From Rhynchopus euleeides (Eukaryota > Euglenozoa > Diplonemea > Diplonemida > Diplonemidae), in the NCBI GenBank assembly GCA_963210315.1, contig OY723241.1, forward strand, positions 1,798,001 to 1,862,000: a stretch of 64,000 nt of DNA, in the 5' to 3' direction. Positions 40,101-48,137 of this stretch are shown here, piece by piece. Every line of letters begins with the position of its first letter. Positions within the stretch are counted from its first letter, which is position 1. The notes beneath the pieces are model-generated. The model ran no database searches. It was not told the origin of the DNA and was given only the letters and a program-made list of their open reading frames with translations. The translations under genes and the position numbers were made by a program.

Positions 40101-42343
40101 GATGGTTTCCCCGCACCGCAGATATTCCCAGGTTAGTTTCCCCGCACCGCGGAGATTCCCACGATAGTTTCTCCGCACCGCAGAGATTCCCAGCCTAGTT
40201 TCCCCGCACCGCGGAGATTCTCAGCATAGTTTCCCCGCACCGCAGAGATTCCCAGGGTAGTTTCCCCGCACCGCAGAGATTCCCAGGGTAGTTTCCCCGC
40301 ACCGTGGAGATTCCCACGATAGTTTCCCCGCACCGCGGAGATTCCCACGATGGTTTCCCCGCACCGCAGATATTCCCAGGTTAGTTTCCCCGCACCGCGG
40401 AGATTCCCACGATAGTTTCTCCGCACCGCAGAGATTCCCAGCCTAGTTTCCCCGCACCGCGGAGATTCCCAGCATAGTTTCCCCGCACCGCAGAGATTCC
40501 CAGGGTAGTTTCCCCGCACCGTGGAGATTCCCACGATAGTTTCCCCGCACCGCAGAGATTCCCAGGGTAGTTTCCCCGCACCGTGGAGATTCCCACGATA
40601 GTTTCCCCGCACCGCAGATATTCCCAGGTTAGTTTCCCCGCACCGCGGAGATTCCCACGATAGTTTCTCCGCACCGCAGAGATTCCCAGCCTAGTTTCCC
40701 CGCACCGCGGAGATTCCCAGCATAGTTTCCCCGCACCGCAGAGATTCCCAGCCTAGTTTCCCCGCACCGTGGAGATTCCCAGGTTAGTTTCCCCGCACCG
40801 GAGAGATTCCCGTGATAGTTTCCCCGCACCGTGGAGATTCCCACGATAGTTTCCCCGCACCGCAGAGATTCCCAGGTTAGTTTCCCCGCACCGTGGAGAT
40901 TCCCATGATAGTTTCCCCGCACCGGAGAGATTCCCGTGATAGTTTCCCCGCACCGCAGAGATTCCCAGGTTAGTTTCCCCGCACCGTGGAGATTCCCACG
41001 ATAGTTTCCCCGCACCGCAGAGATTCCCAGCCTAGTTTCCCCGCACCGTGGAGATTCCCACGGTAGTTTCCCCGCACCGCAGAGATTCCCAGCCTAGTTT
41101 CCCCGCACCGCAGAGATTCCCATGATAGTTTCCCCGCACCGGAGAGATTCCCGTGATAGTTTCCCCGCACCGTGGAGATTCCCACGATAGTTTCCCCGCA
41201 CCGCAGAGATTCCCAGGTTAGTTTCCCCGCACCGTGGAGATTCCCATGATAGTTTCCCCGCACCGGAGAGATTCCCGTGATAGTTTCCCCGCACCGCAGA
41301 GATTCCCAGGTTAGTTTCCCCGCACCGTGGAGATTCCCACGATAGTTTCCCCGCACCGCAGAGATTCCCAGCCTAGTTTCCCCGCACCGTGGAGATTCCC
41401 ACGGTAGTTTCCCCGCACCGCAGAGATTCCCAGGTTAGTTTCCCCGCACCGCAGAGATTCCCATGATAGTTTCCCCGCACCGGAGAGATTCCCGTGATAG
41501 TTTCCCCGCACCGTGGAGATTCCCACGATAGTTTCCCCGCACCGCAGAGATTCCCAGCCTAGTTTCCCCGCACCGTGGAGATTCCCGGAAACTCGTAGAT
41601 ATGTGGAGCACATTGGGGGATTCTCATCGGTGTGGCGACGCAGCAGGCATCTCGTAGAGATGTGGATTATCGAGGGGATGTCGTCGAGCTGTGGAACGCA
41701 TCGGGGGAATCTCGTCGAGATGCGGACAGCAATGGCGATATCTCATCCGTGTGTGGATCCTCTCGGGGGAATCTCTTCGAGATGGACACCCGACTGGGGG
41801 TATCTCGTCAAGTTGGGGAACATCACTGGCGATTCGGCCCTCCGCTCCTGATAACCAGGTGCGGGCCATCTCGACGAGATTCCCCGAATACTGTCCCCAT
41901 CTGTACGAGATTCCCCCGCTGTCATGCCCAGTTCTGGAGGAACAGAGGGGTGTGGTGCCGGGACCGTGTCGGAGATTTCCGACATGTGTCTGGTGATGTC
42001 ACAAAAGTGCCGATTTTTGCTCTGAACGTCACCAAATGGGTCCAAATGTTTGTTGTGACAGATTTTATCAGTAGACAAAGAGGGCTGTCCGCCTTCTCTA
42101 GTTAAGTCTTGGGTCTTCGCTACGGGGTGATCGTCAGTGCATTTTGGTGCATTTCCTGTTGAATTGGCTGAAAACTGACGAAGTTTGTCGAAGTTTGTCG
42201 ACCAGCGAAGACCCCCACATGGTGGTTCGTACATCTCCACCTCCCCCCCCGCACAGCTCGCCGCCTACACGCCACACGGCCTCCTCATGCGCGAATGGGA
42301 TTCCGACCTGCGCGGCTGGCGCATGGTGTACAAGAAGCAGTGA
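37136..42343 (+). CDS. THOC5: THOC5-like mRNA export factor (2 exons)
   Basis: Exon 1 is 37136-38698 and exon 2 is 42257-42343, joined in phase 0 to give 549 residues. The donor is GTATGA and the acceptor CCGCACAG. THOC5 is a THO/TREX subunit that couples transcription to nuclear mRNA export. Resemblance is in block order: an N-terminal helical region, LVELRETRMSCMPLMCLETR, then SLPPSIRIAHTNLHALLASA (human HLPPPLYVLFVQATAYGQA), GLRLKVKST, FLTPG, and late strands PPLCVGCVLEKAG and KVLILYPIDAPYRP (human YMALIERG, AVVLNPGYSSIPP). The small last exon (LAAYTPHGLLMREWDSDLRG and then WRMVYKKQ) supplies a conserved-looking C-terminus. Length fits the shorter members of the family. Homology is weak, so the name is tentative. 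The intron of 3,558 bases contains the minisatellite and a MITE. Confidence 0.5.
39470..41586 (-). repeat. 31-bp minisatellite, about 68 copies
   Basis: The plus-strand unit is AGATTCCCACGATAGTTTCC followed by CCGCACCGCGG. Units differ at a few fixed positions (CACGAT, CATGAT, CAGGTT, CAGCCT or CAGGGT after TTCC; CGCGG, CGCAG, CGTGG, CGTCG or CGGAG before AGATT). Blocks recur at higher order: a segment around 40629-41015 repeats 341 bp (11 units) later. Because 31 is not a multiple of 3, each strand has long periodic frames (MRGNY, GNLHGAGKL) with no sign of being genes. Confidence 0.95.
41587..41935 (+). repeat. Decayed 31-bp units, orientation switched
   Basis: Spacing of exactly 31 or 62 bp persists between GGGAATCTC-like motifs at 41705, 41767 and 41798, now on the plus strand, whereas the main array has that motif on the minus strand. 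ACGAGATTCCC at 41874 and 41905 (31 bp apart) is back in the array orientation. The units retain TCTC, GAGAT and spacing but little else. Confidence 0.7.
42111..42216 (-). mobile_element. 106-bp MITE, copy 2
   Basis: This is the reverse-oriented counterpart of 19021-19127, with GGGTCTTCGCT and AGCGAAGACCCCC ends and shared internal sequence. No flanking duplication is evident. It sits just inside the 3' end of the THOC5-like intron. Confidence 0.75.
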
Positions 42344-43307
42344 GTGCCCTACCTCCCTCACGCACCCCACGCCCACACACCCCCTCGCCCCCCGCCCTCC
42401 CTGCTGCCACCCAGGAAAAGACAGCGGCAGGGGCACATTCAGGGGTGGGGACCGGGGCTACGGCAACAGGCTCATATGCTTTGCATCGCCTGCTCAGATG
42501 CGAGAGTTTGCAGAGGGGAGAAGCGGTGGGGTGGGGGGGCAGTGGTGGCTCGGCGGTCTTTTCGCGGAGCCCCACGGGAGAAAAAAAAGGGGGGGGGGGG
42601 GAAGCAGGCGGGGCGGGGGTGGGGGTGGGTGCGTGAGTGGGGGGGGGGGGGGGGGCGGGGGGTGCAAATGCCATGCATCCATGGGTTCTGGTGGGGGCCA
42701 TCAACACACCCCCCCCCCCCCCCCCTTGGGCCTGAAGTCGGCTCCCCGGCTTTGCTTACAGGGAAATCGCCTTCGCCCCCCCCTCTCCTCCCTCCCCCTC
42801 TCTCCCTCCTGACTCACGCTCAAAGCAAGGGTGACAGAGGCGTGCAGCATGGCGTGGGGCTGGCTCAAAATGACTCGGTGTTGCTGTGTGTCTCGTGTTA
42901 AGGCGTGGTTGAGGTTGCGCCCTGTTAGAATGATACCCACGCCGCGGGCTGTCCGACGGGGGTGGGGTGAATGGGGGTGGGGGGGGGGGGGGGGGTAAAA
43001 ACGCGCAGTACAATCCGGTGCCGCAACCATACTGAGGGCCTGATGTTGCCTCACCTATTCCCACGACACATGCCCCACACCCCTGCCCCCCCACCCCCCA
43101 CCCCCTCTCCCCTCTCCCCCACTCTCCACCTTTGACTTTGCCTTCTCCGACAAAACGGGGCAGCTTTTGAAGCAGCTGTCTTGCCGCGGTTTCACACCAA
43201 GCCCCACCCTCCCCCTCAGCAAGATGTTTTGAGTAACTTTTGATTGTGAAAACGCATCACGACACCCCACCATCACCGCACCCTCTCTCTCCACCTGCTG
43301 CAGTGCA
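42344..43307. other. Intergenic with extreme C/G runs
   Basis: G runs occur at about 42588-42600, 42639-42652 and 42980-42995, and a C run at about 42710-42725. No gene is supported; open frames here are proline- or glycine-rich products of the runs. Confidence 0.5.
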
Positions 43308-43541
43308 ATGGAACGGCGTACCTCCAACTGCGACGATGCTGTGGAGGAAGCAAGGCTGATGACCTGCAATGTGAGCGTGCCCGCAGGTGGTGACCTCGGC
43401 GGGGCGCCAGAAGAGGAGGTGCGGCGGATTGCCAAGCTGATACAGGAGGAGGCGGATGAGGCTCAGGCCAGGCAGAGAGAGCGTGCCGCAGCCCTGCAGC
43501 AGTGCAGCGATGCGATATGCTCGGATCACGGCATCGCGTGA
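43308..43541 (+). CDS. Small hypothetical protein, Glu/Arg-rich
   Basis: The 77-codon frame from ATG 43308 encodes an acidic and basic helical segment (EEEVRRIAKLIQEEADEAQA, then RQRERAAALQQC) likely to form a coiled coil. A CTGCAG just before it resembles a 3' splice site, so this could be a last exon whose upstream part I cannot find. No family is recognised. Composition looks more protein-like than the surrounding low-complexity frames, which is the only reason it is listed. Confidence 0.3.
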   Translation: MERRTSNCDDAVEEARLMTCNVSVPAGGDLGGAPEEEVRRIAKLIQEEADEAQARQRERAAALQQCSDAICSDHGIA

Positions 43542-44503
43542 GGGGGCGGGGTATCGGCGATCGCATCATCCCGAGGTGGCCATAAGGTTGGCCAGCTCAA
43601 AAAAAAAAGCGCGGCGGGGGGAAAAAACCACCTGTGGCCCTGGTGGCAAACCCAAGGTGCGTTGGGCAGCTGCTGCGGGGGGGGGGGGGGGGGGGGGGGG
43701 CGCTTTGCTGCCACGCCCGGTGGTGGTGGTGCCGATTGCATCTGCGTCAAGCTGCTGTGTGTAGAGAGGTTGCCTGGGAAATCACCGGGTCGGGGGGTGG
43801 GGTGGTGGCACCTTCCGGTGCGCGCATCCCTGTCCCGTCCCTTTCTTCTTTCTCCGTAGTGCAAGAGTAGGATAGCGGGCCCGGTTGCTCACGGTGTGGT
43901 CCCTAACGCAGACAGCTGGCGGGCTCGGCAAATCAACAAAGGTGATTTCATCAAAGCGCACTGCCCAGCCGTCGCAGTCTGAACCTGGGTTCACCTTCCT
44001 GCCCCTCATGTACCGTCTGCCGCATGACTGTGTCAACATCCCCTTTGCATACGCGGGCTGGCTGTGAAGCCGTGCAGCACAGAAGCTCGGTGTGCCTGCC
44101 CATCTGATGCCAGCAGTGTCTGACGTGTGTCGGTGGCAGGTAGCACCAGAGCTGACTCGGTGCGCCTCCCCACCAGGCAGTGGCCCTGTACGAACAAAGC
44201 ACCCCAATAAGGCTTGACCCGTGTGGCCACTTGCCCTTCCCGATCCTCTTTTCTCACCCGCAGTGCCCTGGTGTGATGTAAGTTACGAAGAGCCGACGTC
44301 CCATCCTCCACCACCCTTGACACCCTTGTGCTTCCCACTGACTTACCGTGACACCGCCTGTGGACCCGAGACACACATGCGCACCTGATGAGAATCGTCT
44401 TTATGACCATGCACCACGCTGAGCGGGCGCATGCCTCCTGATTGATTGCAACACACACACAGAGACACACCACCCTGCAGGGCGCTGCTAACTTTTCACA
44501 GAC
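43542..44503. other. Intergenic between small ORF and DUF4116 gene B
   Basis: It contains the longest homopolymer seen here, 24 G at 43677-43700. No gene or RNA is recognised. The last part, upstream of 44504, should contain the DUF4116 gene B promoter. Confidence 0.45.
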
Positions 44504-45766
44504 ATGGTTATGGAGGTGTTCCTGACGGATGCGCCGACAGGCGCGACGCACGCTGTCGACATCGGGATGGACGAGAAGCCCGACAGGCTGAAGCTCGAAG
44601 CAGGCGAGGCGTTCCGCTACCCTGATGGTGTGGAGGAAGAGGACGTGCATCTGTCGGTGAGGGGCAAGGCGGTGTGTGACGACGAGCCTCTGAGCCATGC
44701 AGGTGTCGAAGCCGGATGCGTGGTTGACGTCACTCTCTGTCCCGACCGTCACCTCGATGCGGTGCACAAGGGGGAGAAGCAACTGTGGCAGGTCCCGCTG
44801 TGGGTGACGACACGCGATGAGGTCCTTCAAGCCGTTCGGGGGTGGACGGACGAGGATGACGACGAGGGGGAAGGAGTGCCAGACTGGCTCGAACATGCGC
44901 ACACCACCGTGAAGGGTGATCGTGAACTTGTTCATGCAGCAGTTCAACAACGTGGGTACTCACTCCAGTACGCACACGACAGTCTGAAAGGAGATCGTGA
45001 GATCGTTCTTGCTGCAGTTCAACAAAATGGGTACTCACTCAAGTACGCATACGACAGCCTGAAGGGAGATCGTGAGATCGTGCTTGCTGCAGTTCAACAA
45101 AATGGGTACTCACTCAAGTACGCATACGACAGCCTGAAGGGAGATCGTGAGATCGTTCTTGCTGCAGTTCAACAAAATGGCGGCTCACTCGAATATGCAG
45201 ACGACAGCCTGAAGGGAGATCGTGAGTTCGTTCTTGCTACAGTTCACCAAGATGGGTGCTCACTCGAGTACGCAGACGACAGCCTGAAGGGAGATCGTGA
45301 GTTCATTCTTGCTGCAGTTCAACAAGATGGGTGCTCACTCCAGTACGCAGACGACAGTCTGAAAGGAGATCGTGAGATCGTTCTTGCTGCAGTTCAACAA
45401 CAGGGCGGCTCACTCAAGTACGCAGACGACAGCCTGAAAGGAGATCGTGAGTTCGTTCTTGCTGCAGTTCAACAAGATGGCGACTCACTCAAGTACGCAT
45501 ACAACAGCCTGAAGGGAGATCGTGAGATCGTTCTTGCTGCAGTTCAACAACAGGGCGGCTCACTCAAGTACGCAGACGACAGCCTGAAAGGAGATCGTGA
45601 GTTCGTTCTTGCTGCAGTTCAACAAAATGGCGACTCACTCCAGGACGCATACGACAGCCTGAAGGGAGATCGTGAGATCGTTCTTGCTGCAGTTCAACAA
45701 AATGGGTACTCACTCAAGTACGGGGGGTTAAAGCCGCCTGACGCCTGCACGTGGCGCCCCTGCTAA
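44504..45766 (+). CDS. DUF4116 repeat protein B, 5' part
   Basis: The N-terminal 90 or so residues match gene A (EVFLTDAPTGATHAVDI, DVHLSVRGKAVCDDEPL, GVEAGCVVDVTL) and look ubiquitin-like. A short acidic linker follows (DEDDDEGEG), then eleven 25-residue units of the type GDREIVLAAVQQNGYSLKYA plus YDSLK. The 75-bp DNA units are nearly identical, pointing to recent tandem expansion or gene conversion. Two ATGs are close together (44504 and 44510); the second gives MEV like gene A and may be the true start. The frame leaves the repeat at 45722, where a 752-bp insert begins, and ends 14 codons later. The remaining units lie at 46475-46852. Function unknown; a repeat scaffold is the best guess. 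Confidence 0.75.
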   Translation: MVMEVFLTDAPTGATHAVDIGMDEKPDRLKLEAGEAFRYPDGVEEEDVHLSVRGKAVCDDEPLSHAGVEAGCVVDVTLCPDRHLDAVHKGEKQLWQVPLWVTTRDEVLQAVRGWTDEDDDEGEGVPDWLEHAHTTVKGDRELVHAAVQQRGYSLQYAHDSLKGDREIVLAAVQQNGYSLKYAYDSLKGDREIVLAAVQQNGYSLKYAYDSLKGDREIVLAAVQQNGGSLEYADDSLKGDREFVLATVHQDGCSLEYADDSLKGDREFILAAVQQDGCSLQYADDSLKGDREIVLAAVQQQGGSLKYADDSLKGDREFVLAAVQQDGDSLKYAYNSLKGDREIVLAAVQQQGGSLKYADDSLKGDREFVLAAVQQNGDSLQDAYDSLKGDREIVLAAVQQNGYSLKYGGLKPPDACTWRPC

Positions 45767-46474
45767 TCCCCTCGCATTGCACTGCGCGGGGGGTGAACAG
45801 AGTCAGCGGTGGGGTGGCTACCTCGGTGCTGAAATGTCTTATACATGGAGCCGAAATAGCCGGGGTGGTGACCTGGCCTATGAAGGGGGAACCCTGAGCC
45901 CAAAGAACCGAGATCCCAAGACCTCCACTGGGGGCCGGGCGCGCCCTCGTCCTGTCATCCGCAGCGACTGCCCTCCACGGAGCCGTGACGAAGATCCATC
46001 CGAGCTCGATGAGCTGGGTTTGACCCCCGCCGATGCGTGTCTGAGTCCGACTTTACAGGACAACCAGTGTAATCCAACCGTACTGGGGGGATTGGTCCAG
46101 TAAGTCACGGTGCGTGATGAGGACTCGCAATTGTGGGGGACAGGACGAAGTCCGAAAGGGATGGAAAAACGTAGGAGTGCACTACCCAAAGTGTCTTCCC
46201 AAAGGGTAAAAACTAGCCAATTGCCCTCACTCCGCGTGGGACTTCCGGATACTCACCATGAGCCACCGGGTCTCCCCACACTTAGGGGGGTGGCACCCCA
46301 GGTTGCTAACCAGCGGCAGGTTTTTCCAGAGACGCTACGGCGTCTCTTTTCCTCACCGCAGACAACCGTGTGTGGGAATCGTGACAGGCACTGCTTGGGT
46401 TCAGTGTTTGTTCACGCGTGGCGCAGGGACCGGTGGTCGTCACCATCGCCGCTGACCACGTAACAACCGACTCA
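45723..46474. mobile_element. 752-bp insert with 19-bp target duplication
   Basis: GGGTACTCACTCAAGTACG precedes the insert (45704-45722) and recurs right after it (46475-46493), and the DUF4116 repeat resumes there in register. The insert has no terminal inverted repeats, no poly(A) tail and no recognisable protein. A duplication of this length is more typical of target-primed retrotransposition (LINE, SINE or Penelope-like) than of cut-and-paste. Because the host sequence is itself a 75-bp tandem repeat, part of the duplication could come from neighbouring units. The insert is rich in small inverted repeats. Confidence 0.6.
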
Positions 46475-46852
46475 GGGTACTCACTCAAGTACGCACACGA
46501 CAGCCTGAAGGGAGATCGTGAGTTCGTTCTTGCTGCAGTTCAACAAAATGGGTACTCACTCGCGTACGCACACAACAGCCTGAAGGGAGATCGTGAGTTC
46601 GTTCTTGCTGCAGTTCAACAAACTGGGTACTCACTCGCGTACGCACACGACAGCCTGAAGGGAGATCGTGAGATCGTTCTTGCTGCAGTTCAACAAAATG
46701 GGTACTCACTCGCGTACGCACACAACAGCCTGAAGGGAGATCGTGAGATCGTTCTTGCTGCAGTTGAACAAGATGGGTGCTCACTCGCGTACGCACACGA
46801 CAGCCTGAAGGGAGACCGCGAGATACGTGCTGCTGCAAGTCATCACATGTAA
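46475..46852 (+). pseudogene. DUF4116 gene B, 3' part after the insert
   Basis: Four full 25-residue units and a partial fifth continue the array (GDREFVLAAVQQNGYSLAYA, HNSLK), ending RAAASHHM and a stop at 46852. Units here prefer SLAYAH over the SLKYAY type before the insert. With the 5' part the array would be about 15-16 units. As the sequence stands this part lacks its own start and N-terminal domain. Removing the insert as a GT-AG intron does not keep the frame, so splicing is not an obvious rescue. Confidence 0.65.
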
Positions 46853-47313
46853 TGGTGTGCCCACGCATCGTGTTGCGTTGCCCTCTGCCGCTGAGAGCTG
46901 CCTGGTTGCTCGTTCTGCAGTGCTGTTGGTTGGGCAACACGGCGTGTCCGTTGACGCCTGTGGCACCCCACCAGAGCAGCTCCTCTCTCAAACAAGGGGA
47001 GCCTACCGGGCCACGTCCCTGCGTAGTTAAGTGGACGACCCCCTTGGGGGCGTGCGGGTATCTTCGATACGGGAATATTCACACTTCAAGCACACGAGAG
47101 GGTGGGAGGGAGGGGGGGAGGGAGAGCCTGGTATTGCGATTATTCTCCCGGAGAAACGTTGAAAGAATTGGAGTCGGGTGGTGGTGGAATGGATTGAACA
47201 GTCAGATACACCCCCACGGTTGCTGCGGTTATTTGCCGTCTCGGTGTTTCGCCCACCCAACAAGCTTGCTTGTGCACTGTAGAGAATTCGGGTGGGAGCG
47301 ATTGGGTCGGGTG

Positions 47314-47345
<32 letters not shown>

Positions 47346-48137
47346 AAAGAGACACAAATCCTGCTGTGAGTTGTGTGGTGTTTCCCTCAGCCCCTCTTCC
47401 AACCTTACCAAGTAAACTTGTTTAAGCAGCTCTGCTGCGTCTAGGGAGGTAGCGGAGGCTGGTGCATGTTTGATTTTGTCCTGTCGCGTGGTTTCTTGCG
47501 CTTTTAAGCACACTCGTGTGAGCGGAAAGCGCCCCACCACAGCTGCAACCAAACGTGCTCTATACACTAACCCCACCCTTCATCAGGCTCAGGGTGTGAT
47601 CAGTTCAGGGTTTTGTGTGTAGAAGCGTCAACGCAACAAACAAAAGGAAATTCATCAGAGCGGTTGTAGCTGTGAAGTGATAGGGCGCTTTTCCTTCGAA
47701 TTCCTTCGTTCGAAGGTGATGCGTTGCCCCGCTACCACAGAGGAGAAGGTGCAGTGTCCGACGAATATCGTGCCTGCGGCATAACCCGAATTTGGTCTCG
47801 ACAGCCACCGCCTCCTCAGAGTCATCTGCCCGTCCGGCACAGTGCTGTTTGCAGTTTGGGTTTGCGTGTGCCGCATGATCCGGGTTGTCCTGCGTATATT
47901 CTCACGATGCGTCCCGAGTTTGCCACCCACACCACGGAGGTGGCAGAGTGGGAGAAAGGAAGGGGACAAGGGATTCTGCTTGCTTCACCACACACCATCG
48001 CATCGTGACACGCCATCGCACCGGCACACCACACCCACACCCTGCAGATACCAAAGCTATACGTACATCCGTCGGATAGCCAGGCGCCCAGTGCCGCCAG
48101 TCAGGCTAGCTCCCAAGCGGGGGTGCAGCAGGCGAAG
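46853..48137. other. Intergenic upstream of the giant gene
   Basis: It contains the third CT-flanked hairpin repeat (47051-47125) and a GT microsatellite (about 47311-47341). No gene is recognised. The last 150 bases should include the leader of the giant gene; GTGCAG just before 48131 could be a splice acceptor, but no upstream exon is evident. Confidence 0.45.
47051..47125 (-). repeat. CT-flanked short hairpin repeat, copy 3
   Basis: GGGAATATTCACACTTCAAG followed by CACACGAGAGGG matches the cores at 7272-7368 (same strand) and 17911-18020 (opposite strand). The GA-rich flank is kept on one side only. Confidence 0.6.

Larger units (their letters stand above)
38699..42256 (+). other. Giant repeat-filled intron of the THOC5-like gene
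   Basis: It starts GTATGA and ends CCGCACAG. In order it holds about 750 bases of unassigned sequence, the 31-bp minisatellite (39470-41586), decayed 31-bp units in switched orientation (to about 41935), a further spacer, and the second MITE copy (42111-42216) only 40 bases from the acceptor. All other introns placed in this window are shorter than 800 bases. Confidence 0.55.

Noticed and set aside
39575-41356. Minus-strand frames of 66-164 codons with GNLxGAGKL repeats
   Set aside because: They are the translation of the 31-bp minisatellite in all frames and lie in a predicted intron.
46108-46160. Hammerhead-ribozyme-like core (TGATGAG, GGACT/AGTCC stem, GAAA) in the 752-bp insert
   Set aside because: The conserved C at the start of the core is G, and I could not form a third helix with a cleavage site beside it. 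Too weak to list as a ribozyme.
45706-46475. The 752-bp insert as a GT-AG intron using a donor in the target repeat
   Set aside because: Joining at these sites shifts the DUF4116 frame, and the donor does not match the GTATG rule seen in the other genes.
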